Shown one piece after another: positions 26,091 to 35,088 of a stretch of DNA of 64,000 nucleotides (position 1 is its first letter; the number at the start of each line of letters is the position of its first letter). This stretch comes from Chloroflexota bacterium (GTDB taxonomy: Bacteria > Chloroflexota > Anaerolineae > Aggregatilineales > Phototrophicaceae), in contig WTGB01000085.1 of NCBI GenBank assembly GCA_011523735.1, positions 1-64,000 on the forward strand, read 5' to 3'. The translations under genes were made by a program, and so were the position numbers. The notes under the pieces are model-generated. The model ran no database searches and was not told the DNA's origin. It saw only the letters and a program-made list of their open reading frames with translations.

Positions 26091-26982
26091 AGCCAGCGCT
26101 AAAGACTTAAGGGTTGCGCTGAGCCTCTCTGCCCACATCGGCGCTGTAACGCTCGACAATCTATTAAGCCATTTCGACCAGGACCTGGCCGCCGTCTTCG
26201 CCGCCCCGCGGGCTGAATTGCTGCGCGTCCATGGCGTCGGCGAAGCTATCGCGCGCGACATCAAAGCCATCGACCTGAACAGAGTTTCGACGCAGATAGC
26301 AGCCTGGCGCTCTAAGGGCGTCGCTATACTCACGCCGGACGAGGAGGAGTATCCGCCTCCGCTGCGCGACCTTGACAGCGCGCCGCCGGTCCTCTTCGCG
26401 CGGGGAACGTTATCCGCGGAGTTATGGGCGAAGACCGTTGCTATCGTGGGCACGCGGAATCCGACCAAAGAAGCGCGCTTTATGACTTTGCAGCTGGCTT
26501 CAAAGCTGGCGCGTCATGGTTACACCGTCGTGAGCGGCTTGGCGCTCGGCATTGATACAGCCGCGCATACCGGCGCGCTGGCGGAAAAGGGCAGAACAAT
26601 TGCCGTGCTGGGCAGCGGCGTCTTGAATATCTATCCGGAAACGAATCGACAGTTGGCGGAGCGCGCTCAGGAATGCGGGGCGCTCCTCAGCGAGTTGCAT
26701 CCGCGCTGGGGCGCCAATGCCCAGCGACTGGTCGCGCGCAATCGCATCATCAGCGGGTTGAGCCGGGCGGTGATCCTGGTTGAATCCCAGACCGATGGCG
26801 GCGCGATGTACACGGCGCGTTTCGCCCGCGAGCAAGGGCGGCCGGTCTATACCTTTGATCTGCCCGTTGGCGGCAACCAGGCGCTGATAAGAGGCGGCGC
26901 AATTGCGCTTAAGCCTGATGATCCGCTAGACTTTCTGCTCGGCAGGTTATTATTGGCAAACAATTCAGAAAATGGTCAGTAG
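26077..26982 (+). CDS. dprA: DNA processing protein DprA/Smf
   Basis: 301 residues. DprA loads RecA on single-stranded DNA entering during natural transformation. The Rossmann-like core has AIVGTRNPTKEA, SGLALGIDTAAHTGAL, VLGSGVLNIYPETNRQL, RLVARNRIISGLSRAVILVE and DGGAMYTARFAREQGRPVY, all diagnostic. An N-terminal helix-hairpin-helix/SAM-like part (VTLDNLLSHFDQDL, VHGVGEAIARDI) is present; the C-terminal winged helix of some DprAs is absent. ATG 26077 lies within the upstream gene. The lexA promoter follows its stop directly. Confidence 0.93.
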   Translation: MKRTEASAKDLRVALSLSAHIGAVTLDNLLSHFDQDLAAVFAAPRAELLRVHGVGEAIARDIKAIDLNRVSTQIAAWRSKGVAILTPDEEEYPPPLRDLDSAPPVLFARGTLSAELWAKTVAIVGTRNPTKEARFMTLQLASKLARHGYTVVSGLALGIDTAAHTGALAEKGRTIAVLGSGVLNIYPETNRQLAERAQECGALLSELHPRWGANAQRLVARNRIISGLSRAVILVESQTDGGAMYTARFAREQGRPVYTFDLPVGGNQALIRGGAIALKPDDPLDFLLGRLLLANNSENGQ

Positions 26983-26987
26983 AACAT

Positions 26988-27017
26988 TTGCCGCAGAAAC
27001 AAATGTTCGTGTATAAT
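26988..27017 (+). promoter_or_regulatory. lexA promoter with LexA (SOS) box
   Basis: TTGCCG (26988-26993) and TATAAT (27012-27017) are 18 nt apart. Between them GAAACAAATGTTCG (26996-27009) matches the Gram-positive-type LexA box CGAACRNRYGTTYG at 12 of 14 positions. Its location inside the promoter implies autorepression. Confidence 0.75.
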
Positions 27018-27081
27018 AGGGACAAAGCGATCAGCGCTGGACGCAGCTAGGTCTGCGAGTGTGAAATAAGAGGACAATCTG

Positions 27082-27762
27082 ATGAAGGAATTTCATAGAC
27101 TATCGAAGCGGCAGCAGAACATGTTGCGTTTCATGCAAAGTTATACGCAGGAACGCGGCTTCCCCCCGAGCATTCGCGAAATCGGCGAAGAGTGTGATAT
27201 CGGCTCGACATCGGTCGTGAATTACAACCTGAACAAACTGGTCGACGCCGGCTATATTCAGCGCTCGGGCAAGGTTTCGCGCGGTTTGCGCATTATCCGC
27301 GCAATCCCGGGATTCACCCGCGCCAGACCTGTGATCGGCGCTATTGGTCAGCATCGAGTGGCGCTGGTCGGCCGGATTGCCGCTGGCGAGCCCATTTCCT
27401 TGCCAGAAGACATTGGCCATCATATTGACGAGGATGACTATATCACTGTGCCGCCACGTCTGCTTGGCGGTTATGACGCCAGTGAGGCTTTCGCCCTGAC
27501 CGTGCATGGCGATTCCATGATTGACGCCATGATCAAGGATGGCGACATCGTCATTCTGCGCCGGCAGAGTACGGCGGAAAACGGCGAGATGGTGGCGGCT
27601 TGGCTGCCCGAAGACAACGAAACGACGCTCAAGAGTTTCTTCCGCGAAGCGGGCAGAATCCGTCTGCAGCCCGCCAACCGCGACTACGAGCCGATTTATG
27701 TGCATCCGGCCAATTGCGAAATCAAAGGCAAGGTGCTGTCTGTGATGCGCAGCTTCCAGTGA
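27082..27762 (+). CDS. lexA: LexA SOS repressor
   Basis: 226 residues. The N-terminal winged helix (MLRFMQSYTQERGFPPSIREIG, here residues 14-35, then STSVVNYNLNKLVDAGYI) binds SOS boxes. The C-terminal S24 latent peptidase has the Ala101-Gly102 self-cleavage bond (GRIAAGEP), catalytic Ser145 (GDSMIDAMI) and Lys184 (TTLKSF). RecA on single-stranded DNA triggers self-cleavage and derepression. AGAGGA precedes the ATG. Slightly longer than typical because of an extra loop near residues 125-135. Neighbouring dprA links it to DNA uptake and repair. Confidence 0.96.
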   Translation: MKEFHRLSKRQQNMLRFMQSYTQERGFPPSIREIGEECDIGSTSVVNYNLNKLVDAGYIQRSGKVSRGLRIIRAIPGFTRARPVIGAIGQHRVALVGRIAAGEPISLPEDIGHHIDEDDYITVPPRLLGGYDASEAFALTVHGDSMIDAMIKDGDIVILRRQSTAENGEMVAAWLPEDNETTLKSFFREAGRIRLQPANRDYEPIYVHPANCEIKGKVLSVMRSFQ

Positions 27763-27788
27763 GCGCGTTGATTCGGTATTGAGGGGCT

Positions 27789-28754
27789 TTAACGACTTAA
27801 TTCATTCAGAGCGCTCGTGCAGAGCCGCTCGCCCCCGGCCGCCAGCCATTGATCCAGCGTTTCACTCCGCTGCTTGCCAGCGGCTGCATCGCTGTATATG
27901 CCGACCCCCCAGCGATAATATTTCCGCGTCTCCGCCGACCAGCGCTCGCGCGGCTGATTGATCACCGAGGGACCGCCATTGTAGCAAGCCAGCGTCAAGC
28001 CGATGACATCATCAGAAGCGGCTCGGCAATATTTGAGAAAGGCGCTGCCCCGCATCGCATTGGTCTCCGGGTCGAGCATGTCCTCGCCATCGGCAAAATG
28101 AAAGGGCATGACCTGAAACAATCCGCGCGCGCCCGCGCTGCTGATAACCGTAGGGTGCCCGCAAGATTCGATCTGCATCACTGTCGCCAGCAAGTGCTTG
28201 TCAACCTCGTATTCTTCCGCCCATTTGCCGATGTCGCTTGACCAGTGCTGTACAGCCGGCGCGAAGAAGGCCGCCAACTCCGCGTCAGTTGAGCCGCTGA
28301 TTAGATGAATTGCGCTTGCGGTCCCGCGCTGAACGAGGCTGGCAATGTCATCCCAAATAACACTTGAAGCCAAGAGAAGCGCCAGCGTGATCGGCAGCCA
28401 GACGGGCACATAATAGACCTCGCCGCGTTTAATCAGCTTCCGCCCGCCGCGTATTTGCTTGCGGCTGAAGCGCAGGAAGCGCAAAGAATTAGCCAGGAAG
28501 CGGCTCAAGACTTGACGACACCTGCCCAGGAGATGCCACGCTCGCGCTAATTGTTCGCTGTGCCGCAGCTTCTTTATGCCTTGCGCTAACCTGATCAATT
28601 CCTGTAATCTCCGCCTCAATAGAGGTCCCGGCGCTTTTCTGCTAAACTTCTCGCAATTGGCAACATGAGATATTCGCTGGACACAGCCGCTCGGCGCGTA
28701 ACCGGCGAAAAGAACTGTCGCGCTCACACAAAGTAACAAGCCTTCTCCTCGCAT
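27789..28754 (-). CDS. lytic transglycosylase (SLT domain), membrane-anchored
   Basis: The C-terminal ~140 residues are an SLT/goose-lysozyme-type domain: catalytic Glu in MQIESCGHPTVISSAGARG, then LFQVMPFHF, GSAFLKYCR and LACYNGGPSVI. It would cleave peptidoglycan glycan strands to 1,6-anhydro ends. A membrane span VPVWLPITLALLLASSVIW precedes the domain, and before that lies a basic helical region (RRRLQELIRLAQGIKKLRH). The start is unsure: ATG 28754 is given; a GTG just before the span, with GCGAGG upstream, is also credible and would give a shorter signal-anchored enzyme. Confidence 0.75.
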   Translation of the reverse strand: MRGEGLLLCVSATVLFAGYAPSGCVQRISHVANCEKFSRKAPGPLLRRRLQELIRLAQGIKKLRHSEQLARAWHLLGRCRQVLSRFLANSLRFLRFSRKQIRGGRKLIKRGEVYYVPVWLPITLALLLASSVIWDDIASLVQRGTASAIHLISGSTDAELAAFFAPAVQHWSSDIGKWAEEYEVDKHLLATVMQIESCGHPTVISSAGARGLFQVMPFHFADGEDMLDPETNAMRGSAFLKYCRAASDDVIGLTLACYNGGPSVINQPRERWSAETRKYYRWGVGIYSDAAAGKQRSETLDQWLAAGGERLCTSALNELSR

Positions 28755-28905
28755 AAGCAAGGGGCTTTGCCAAAAAGAGGGAAGCCAAGGACAGATTACC
28801 CACTTATTTACCTTACGCAATTCTGCGAAAATGGGTAGCGAAGTCGCCAGCAAGTTCTGGCGCGGTGGTCACTGTCCGAAAGCAACGACCAGCGCCGAGG
28901 CGAAA

Positions 28906-30789
28906 ATGAGTAGATTGCCTTTCCGAGAACGTCTGTTGACCGGCGCGCCGATCCTGGCTGACGGCGCTATGGGGACGATGCTGCATCATGAATCGCAAGC
29001 GCGGGCTGACGCCTGCTTTGACGCGATGAATGTTGACGATCCGAATGTCGTGCTTTCGATACACAAGGCTTACATCGCCGCGGGCGCCGAGCTAATCGAG
29101 ACCAATACCTTTGGCGCGAACAGCTTCAAATTGGCGAGCGTCGGGCGGGAGCCCCATGTCGAACTCTACAATCGGCGCGGGGTGGAGCTGGCTCGGCTCG
29201 CCATCGCCGAGAGCGAGCGGGATGATGTCTACATCGCCGGCTCCGTCGGTCCTTTGGGCGTCGGCATCACTCCTTATGGACGTTTGACGCGGGAGGAAGC
29301 GGCGGGCGCCTTTGCCGAGCAGCTTTGCGCGCTGCTTGACAGCGGCGTTGATCTCATCGTGTTTGAGACTTTCAGCGAACACAGAGAATTGCTTCTCGCG
29401 ATCAAGGTCTTGCGGGACTTGAATCCCGACTTGCCCATCATTGCGCAGGCGACATTCTATCATGAGAACCTGAGCTACGGCGGTCATCCGCCAGCGCGAG
29501 TCGCCAACGATCTCCACAAAGCCGGGGTCGATGTCATCGGCGTCAACTGCGGCAGCGGACCAGCCGGCATCGCTGAGGTGCTGCGGCAGATGTGCTTTGC
29601 CGTGCCCGATGCCCTATTCTCCGCCATGCCCAACGCCGGTTTCCCCGAGGTTGTAGGCGGCCGCATCCTCTTTCCCGCCACCGCCGAGTATTTCGCTGAC
29701 TGCGCGACGACATTCGTCAACATCGGCGCCACCGTGATCGGCGGCTGCTGCGGTACGGGACCCGAGCACATCGCCGCCATGCGCGCCGCTCTGGACCAGC
29801 CATCGACTGACTTTGTCGATCTGCATATCGGCGAAATCGACATAGAGCATGAATCCCACGAGCCACACCATCCGACTGAACTGTCCGAGCGCCTCCACAG
29901 CGGGCAGTTCACCGTGACAGTGGAGATGGCGCCCCTGCGCAGTTACCGCACGGACACGCTCTTAAAAGCGGCGAGACGATTGCGGGCGGCCGGCGCTGAC
30001 CTGATCAACGTGGCTGACACCCCGGCCGCTCGCATGAAAATGAGCGCATGGGCCGTCGCCCACCTGCTGCAATCCCAGCTCGGCATCGAGACGATCCTGC
30101 ACTTCCCCACGCGCGGACGCAATATGCTGCGGGTGCAAGGCGACTTGCTCGCCTCACATGCCTTGGGCTTGCGCAACCTCTTTGTTGTCATGGGGGATCC
30201 TACGCGGATTGGCGATTTCCCCGATGCCAGCGATGTCAATGATGTCGCGCCCTCCCGTCTGATTGGCGTCATCAAGCAGGGGATGAACCAAGGCGTCGAT
30301 ATGGCCGGGCACAGCATCGGCATGCCCAGCAGCTTCACTGTCGGCTGCGCTCTCAACATGGGCGCCGAGGATCTCGACCGTGAAATCCGCGTGTTGCGCA
30401 AGAAGATGCGCGCTGGCGCCGACTTCGCCTTGGGTCAAGCCATCTTCGAGCCCGAGCGTATTCGACGCTTTCAGCAACGCTATGAGGAAACGGCCGGACA
30501 AGCCTTTGATTTGCCGGTCCTCATGGCGGTCATGCCCCTGCACAGCCATCGGCAGGCACGCTTCCTGAACAATGAAGTGCCGGGCATTTCTATTCCCGCG
30601 TCCATCATGGAACGGATCGCCTCCGCCCCCAATGCGCGTGAAACCGGGATGCGCATCGCCCAGGAATTGCTTGATCAGATGGCGGACTTGATTCAAGGCG
30701 CCTACATCATCCCCGCTGGCGATTATGACCTGGCGGCGGAAGTAGTGGCTTATACAAAGTCGACGCTGGGCCAAAGCGACGCCGCTTGA
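28906..30789 (+). CDS. bifunctional homocysteine S-methyltransferase / methylenetetrahydrofolate reductase
   Basis: 627 residues. The N-terminal ~300 form a homocysteine methyltransferase domain with zinc ligands Cys215 (GVNCGSGP) and Cys281/Cys282 (GGCCGTGPEH); ADGAMGTML and ETNTFGAN are family motifs. The C-terminal ~300 form a MetF-like TIM barrel (TVEMAPLRSYRTDTLLKAA, FVVMGDPTRIGDF, ADFALGQAIFEPE, VLMAVMPLHSHRQARF), which makes methyl-THF. Such fusions (YitJ-like) feed methionine synthesis. No cobalamin or folate-binding MetH domains are present. ATG 28906 follows GAGGCG. The attenuated metG at 39.6 kb is the other methionine-linked gene here. Confidence 0.92.
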   Translation: MSRLPFRERLLTGAPILADGAMGTMLHHESQARADACFDAMNVDDPNVVLSIHKAYIAAGAELIETNTFGANSFKLASVGREPHVELYNRRGVELARLAIAESERDDVYIAGSVGPLGVGITPYGRLTREEAAGAFAEQLCALLDSGVDLIVFETFSEHRELLLAIKVLRDLNPDLPIIAQATFYHENLSYGGHPPARVANDLHKAGVDVIGVNCGSGPAGIAEVLRQMCFAVPDALFSAMPNAGFPEVVGGRILFPATAEYFADCATTFVNIGATVIGGCCGTGPEHIAAMRAALDQPSTDFVDLHIGEIDIEHESHEPHHPTELSERLHSGQFTVTVEMAPLRSYRTDTLLKAARRLRAAGADLINVADTPAARMKMSAWAVAHLLQSQLGIETILHFPTRGRNMLRVQGDLLASHALGLRNLFVVMGDPTRIGDFPDASDVNDVAPSRLIGVIKQGMNQGVDMAGHSIGMPSSFTVGCALNMGAEDLDREIRVLRKKMRAGADFALGQAIFEPERIRRFQQRYEETAGQAFDLPVLMAVMPLHSHRQARFLNNEVPGISIPASIMERIASAPNARETGMRIAQELLDQMADLIQGAYIIPAGDYDLAAEVVAYTKSTLGQSDAA

Positions 30790-30791
30790 GC

Positions 30792-30822
30792 TTGGCAGCC
30801 GCCACGCCTGCACAGCTATTAT
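30792..30822 (+). promoter_or_regulatory. promoter of the response-regulator-like gene
   Basis: TTGGCA (30792-30797) and TATTAT (30817-30822) with a 19-nt spacer; start near 30829. Confidence 0.4.
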
Positions 30823-30855
30823 CCGCGCTTGCCCGAGCGGGACGGGAGAGACATT

Positions 30856-31599
30856 ATGTCCGGAATTGGCAGCATTAACCTCAATATAGTGGTTGTCGAT
30901 AGCGACTTCTATGCCCGCAACGCTATCAACGCCTACCTCGCTTGGGATCGGCGGACGCGCGTAATCTGTAAAACGGCGCGCTTGGCTGACTTCTGGCAGG
31001 CGCTTGATGAGCGGCGGCTCAAGGATCGCCCCGATGCCGTCATACTTGACGCCAAACAGCTTGGCGGCGCAGTCCCTCTGGCCGCGGCGATCGAGCGTCT
31101 GCGCGAGCGCTTCAACGATATCAGGGTTGTCTGTCTGGCGCCCTTCCCTGACCTTGACGATCTGTATGCGGCGACCGAGGCGGGGGCAAAAGCTTATCTG
31201 CTCAAGCCGGATACCCGCATTCACATCGCCTGGGCGATATGCCACGCTTACTGTCTGGCAGATGCTGATATTCTCATTAGTGCCGGCGTCGTTGGCGAAG
31301 CGCGCAAGCTCTCGCACCGGCGGCTGAATCGGGCGAAGCAGCTGGCGCTGCCGAGAGAATATGCGGGACTGACGCGGCGCATGCGTCAAGCGATCGAACT
31401 CGTCGCCATTGAAGGGATATCGCATAAACTTGCCGCGCATGAAATGGATATCGAAGTCAACACCGTCCGCGATTACGTGAAGACGGCGTATAGCGTACTG
31501 GAATCATATCATGACGACGCCGGCGACTACCCGGACGACATGTCTGCCCAGGAAGTCGCCTTCATGCGCATCACCGCGCTTGATATACCAGACTGCTAG
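30856..31599 (+). CDS. response-regulator-like protein with LuxR-type HTH
   Basis: 247 residues. The receiver fold is recognisable: acidic pair in VVVDSDFYARN (Asp15/Asp17), probable phosphoacceptor Asp65 in AVILDAKQLGG, and Lys117 in AYLLKPD. The Ser/Thr switch residue at the end of beta 4 seems replaced (VVCLAPFPD). The C-terminal LuxR-like helix-turn-helix is TRRMRQAIELVAIEGISHKL, then VNTVRDYVKTAYSVL. No sensor kinase is adjacent, so the partner is unknown. ATG 30856 follows GGGAGAG at 5 nt, so the upstream TTG is rejected. Confidence 0.75.
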   Translation: MSGIGSINLNIVVVDSDFYARNAINAYLAWDRRTRVICKTARLADFWQALDERRLKDRPDAVILDAKQLGGAVPLAAAIERLRERFNDIRVVCLAPFPDLDDLYAATEAGAKAYLLKPDTRIHIAWAICHAYCLADADILISAGVVGEARKLSHRRLNRAKQLALPREYAGLTRRMRQAIELVAIEGISHKLAAHEMDIEVNTVRDYVKTAYSVLESYHDDAGDYPDDMSAQEVAFMRITALDIPDC

Positions 31600-31611
31600 G
31601 GGCGCGACCGC

Positions 31612-32637
31612 TTAGCTGATCAGCGCGTCAGTTTCTGAGGTATCTTCGTCTTCCGACTGCATTTCCCGCCTTTTGCGCACCGCCTTCATCGCCTGCGTCC
31701 GCGTTAGCAGCACCGTCTGGTCGCCCTCGTTGTCAAGCGCTTCCGGCACCTGGACATGTTCATCTTCCAGGTAGGATTTGATGGCGCCGCTGAAGGATTT
31801 TACCGGCGCGTCGTCCCCGTACTGATGCCGCAGGTCAAGCAGATTCAGCATCAGCCAAAGGAAAAGATCGCCCTCGGTCCGCGGCGTCTTCCTGCCCTTG
31901 GCCAACTCCAAGACCTTGTACTTGCGGATCAGGTCGATAGCGGGCTTGTAGATCGTGTGATACCAATCCGCTGTAGCTTCTTCGGTCGTCAGCGCATGAC
32001 CCTCGAGCTTCTCCATCACGCGCTCGTGCAGGAAGATATGCCCCATCAATTCATGATAGCGGGTTGGCACCGTCAATTCGATCGATTCGTGATCGGGCAC
32101 GGCACGGGATAAGCTAGTCTCGTCCAGGAAGTTGGCGTAGGCTTCCGCCGCTTCCAGCTCCTGTTCGCTCATATTCGGGCGCAGCGGCACCGTCGTCGGC
32201 AGTTCAACGACATGCGCCAGGATTGACTTGGCGTCCAACTCCCGCGCTACCGAAACTCGATGATTGCCATCGCGCACAAAATAGGCATCGCCGACCTTGT
32301 ATAACTCGATGGGCGGCGGACCCTCCATGCTGTTCGCCAAGGCATAGACCCGGCTCCAGCGGTCTTTCATATTGGCTTTCTTCGGCAGGAAAGTCGCGGT
32401 GAAATCTTTGTAACGTCCCACGCTGCCAACGATGTGATCCAGCGGGACATCTACAACGCCGCGGTAAAGCTCCTCGTGCAAGTGCAACCGGCTGCGAATC
32501 TCGTCAAAGTTCATCAACTCCTTATGCCGGCCGGTGAGATGACTCAAGACCTCCTGCCAGAAGACCTTGGTCTGGATGGATTGAAACTTGTTCTTGCCTT
32601 GTTCGTAGTGGCTGCGGAAGTTTATGTCGTTTGCCAT
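31612..32637 (-). CDS. ParB/sulfiredoxin-fold domain protein of unknown role
   Basis: 341 residues. The segment at 60-135 (VPLDHIVGSVGRYKDFT, IELYKVGDAYFVRDGNHRVS) holds the G-N-H-R motif of ParB-like nucleases/sulfiredoxin-fold proteins. The rest is helical (TADWYHTIYKPAIDLIRKY, EGDLFLWLMLNLLDLRHQYG) and the tail is charged. There is no partner parA, nor parS-like sites, so chromosome partitioning is unlikely; a regulatory or nucleotide-dependent function is possible. GGGAGGCG lies about 13 nt upstream of the ATG, a rather long spacing. It converges with the regulator gene upstream. Confidence 0.65.
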   Translation of the reverse strand: MANDINFRSHYEQGKNKFQSIQTKVFWQEVLSHLTGRHKELMNFDEIRSRLHLHEELYRGVVDVPLDHIVGSVGRYKDFTATFLPKKANMKDRWSRVYALANSMEGPPPIELYKVGDAYFVRDGNHRVSVARELDAKSILAHVVELPTTVPLRPNMSEQELEAAEAYANFLDETSLSRAVPDHESIELTVPTRYHELMGHIFLHERVMEKLEGHALTTEEATADWYHTIYKPAIDLIRKYKVLELAKGRKTPRTEGDLFLWLMLNLLDLRHQYGDDAPVKSFSGAIKSYLEDEHVQVPEALDNEGDQTVLLTRTQAMKAVRKRREMQSEDEDTSETDALIS

Positions 32638-32904
32638 TGTTCTATCTATTCGCCTCCCTAAACACGGGCAACTCGATCAGTCAACATTTTATTTCGAGGC
32701 GATTGCATTCTGGCAAAACTGTTGACATCTACTCACACTATAACATATCAGGCGCCGCGCGGTAAAATTGCTCTTCGGTGCAGCATAGCGCGACCTAATG
32801 AACAACTCATCCTCGTTGCCATGCCTATGACGCCGAATCGCGACCTGTTCTTACGCAAAGTCGGGGCAGTCATACGCGGCTCTTATGCGAGGCGGAAATC
32901 GTCG

Positions 32905-33627
32905 ATGGACGAGGCAACGCAACGACATCTGAACGCGATCAATCGCGACTTTTATCGGGTAACAGCCGCTGAATTTGACGCGACGCGCCAGAGAGCTTGG
33001 GCTGGTTGGGAGCGGATGCTGACCGCTGTTGACTTGCCGGTCGCCTCTGCCCTGGATATCGGCTGCGGCAACGGGCGATTCGCGCGCTTCCTCGCCGCCC
33101 GACAGCAGCGAGACTTCGCCTACTATGGCATCGATAACTGCACCGAACTGCTCGCTGCCGCCCGCCGCCAACTCGCCGACCTGTCACATGCGCAAATCAA
33201 GCTGATCGAGCGGGACGTGATAGTCGACGGGCTGGCCGGTCCATCAGCGCAGCTTGTTGTGCTTTTTGGGCTGTTGCATCATGTGCCGGGCGCGCGACAT
33301 AGACTCGACCTGCTGCGCGCCGCGGCGCGATATGTCCTGCCTGGCGGCTTGCTCGTCTTTGCTGCCTGGCGCTTTTACGAGCAAGAGCGTTTCCGCCAGC
33401 GTATCTTGCCTTGGGATTCAGGAATCGTGGTGGAGAAACACGATTACTTGCTGGATTGGCGGCGGGGCGAACGCGCCCTGCGCTACTGTCATTACATTGA
33501 TGACATCGAACATGTCCAACTCATTGAGGCGACTGGGCTAAGCGTCATTGACGATTACCGCGCCGATGGCGCCGCGGGCGACCTCAACCGCTATACTGTA
33601 TTGAGGAAGACAGCGGAGCGAGCATAA
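32905..33627 (+). CDS. SAM-dependent methyltransferase, Trm9/ABH8-like
   Basis: 240 residues. SAM motif I is ALDIGCGNGRFARFL; the next acidic strand YYGIDNCTELL, then LVVLFGLLHHVPGARHR and VLPGGLLVFAAW. The ending RYCHYIDDIEHVQLIEATG and LNRYTVLRK resembles the tRNA wobble-uridine methyltransferases Trm9/ABH8 (YYHLF.GEL...), suggesting a tRNA or small-molecule O-methyltransferase. The frame is open up to 32722, but ATG 32905 has GAGGCGG nine bases upstream, so it is chosen; ATG 32821 is an alternative. Confidence 0.75.
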   Translation: MDEATQRHLNAINRDFYRVTAAEFDATRQRAWAGWERMLTAVDLPVASALDIGCGNGRFARFLAARQQRDFAYYGIDNCTELLAAARRQLADLSHAQIKLIERDVIVDGLAGPSAQLVVLFGLLHHVPGARHRLDLLRAAARYVLPGGLLVFAAWRFYEQERFRQRILPWDSGIVVEKHDYLLDWRRGERALRYCHYIDDIEHVQLIEATGLSVIDDYRADGAAGDLNRYTVLRKTAERA

Positions 33628-33650
33628 CCCGCCCCGCTTGCTGGATTCGG

Positions 33651-34838
33651 CTAACCGCAACTGCCCTTCTGCAAAATGTAGGGCGCCGTCGCGTAGCGAT
33701 TGTCGTTTTCGTTGGTCTCCGCGACTTCGTTGTTCACATCGGCGATCAGATTGATATGGTGCAATTCCTCGAAGTACTGGTTCTGTGTGAGATGGCCCGA
33801 GAAAGTGCGAGTTTCCCCGGCCGCCAGGGGTGTTATGCCAATTCCCGTTGTTACTCGTCCCGCGCCGTCATGTCGGTTATCCCTCACCTCTACCAAGCTG
33901 CCTCTGGGGGTGGCGGCATTGCCATCGTTGATGACAGTCACCTGGATCTCATAGGCTTGGTTGCAGATCGCCGGGTGGGGAGAGATTTGGACGTGAGTAA
34001 TGCGCAGGTTGGCTCCGCTGCTTGGCACGGGTATGGCTGTCGGCTGTGGGATCGGGGTCGGCGGCAGCGGCGGCGGGTTAATCCGCGGCAGGTTGCTGAG
34101 GTCGCCTTCCGCGCTCACGATATTCGGATGAATGAAGCCCCTCTGGCCGCCCTCCAATTCAATATAGAACCAGCCGGTTCCGAAGCTGCTTATGCCTTTG
34201 ATCTGGGCTGTATTCCCTTCATGCAATCCGCCGATGATCCTATACAAGGTCGAATCGCCAGCGCGGACATTGCTGTTCACCAGGGCGGTGACGCGCGGCG
34301 ATGTATCGGGAATGGCGGTTGGCTCCGGCATGGCAGTAGGCTCGATCACTTCCATCACCTGCTGCTCGGCGACGAAGGCCGGCGGATTGTTCTCGATGCG
34401 TATTGGGCTGACGCGGAAATAACTCGGCTCTTCCGCATCGGTGTTAATCTTCAGACGCAATTCGTATATTCCGTCGCACAGCCGCAGCGTCGCCAGATTC
34501 CAGGTACCCAGGATATCATCCGTGACCGGAGCAATCCGCGGCAAGGTCGCGGGGAGCCAGTCACTCGCGACTTCACATTCTTCTTCCATCATCATGTCGG
34601 GGAAAAGCTGCCGATACTCAACGAAGAAATTGCGCATTCCCGCCAAGGTTACCGTTCCGCGAATATCGACGTTGTCGCGCAGGACATAAACTGGCGGCGG
34701 GAAACTGATGTTCGCCTCCTCATTAACCATCTCCGATTCCATCGGTTCGATGATATTGGCGCTGTCTTGCCCAACCGCCAATGGCAAGAGCAACAGCAGT
34801 GTGAGGACGAGAAAAACAAACGTTGAACTTCGTTTCAT
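33651..34838 (-). CDS. secreted protein with SH3b and CARDB domains
   Basis: 395 residues with a signal peptide (FVFLVLTLLLLLPLAVGQ) and an AGGAGG ribosome site 8 nt from the ATG at 34838. Residues ~25-160 form an uncharacterised beta domain; a Pro/Thr-rich linker (PTAMPEPTAIPD) leads to a bacterial SH3 domain (VNSNVRAGDSTLYRIIGGL, IKGISSFGTGWFYIELEGG) that probably binds cell wall. After a second Pro-rich linker, a CARDB adhesion-type domain (CNQAYEIQVTVINDGNAA, LAAGETRTFSGHL, NEVAETNENDNRYA) closes the protein. An envelope or extracellular protein. In a start-codon choice, the frame's extension to 34973 is rejected. Confidence 0.85.
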   Translation of the reverse strand: MKRSSTFVFLVLTLLLLLPLAVGQDSANIIEPMESEMVNEEANISFPPPVYVLRDNVDIRGTVTLAGMRNFFVEYRQLFPDMMMEEECEVASDWLPATLPRIAPVTDDILGTWNLATLRLCDGIYELRLKINTDAEEPSYFRVSPIRIENNPPAFVAEQQVMEVIEPTAMPEPTAIPDTSPRVTALVNSNVRAGDSTLYRIIGGLHEGNTAQIKGISSFGTGWFYIELEGGQRGFIHPNIVSAEGDLSNLPRINPPPLPPTPIPQPTAIPVPSSGANLRITHVQISPHPAICNQAYEIQVTVINDGNAATPRGSLVEVRDNRHDGAGRVTTGIGITPLAAGETRTFSGHLTQNQYFEELHHINLIADVNNEVAETNENDNRYATAPYILQKGSCG

Positions 34839-35088
34839 TATATTGCCTCCTGAAGCATGTGCCACGTTGGCTCCTACATTTCGAATCCCATGTGTACTTA
34901 TAATATGCCAAAATGCTCTAATATGCTTGTCGTATTTGCATCGTCTCAACATGACTTCCCGGAAAAGCCACAAAAACAGTGAAAGCTACACTACCGTATG
35001 GTTTGCCTTTCCAGTAGGCTCGGTAAATGCTCTGCCGCAGTCGCCCAGTCGCTGCTGAACTGTTGAACATCGTTACCTGGTGTCGCTT

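Noticed and set aside
28755..28905. SAM or cobalamin riboswitch before the homocysteine methyltransferase/MTHFR gene
   Set aside because: Only 150 nt lie between divergent genes and I see neither a SAM-I/II/IV core nor a B12 box, nor an intrinsic terminator.
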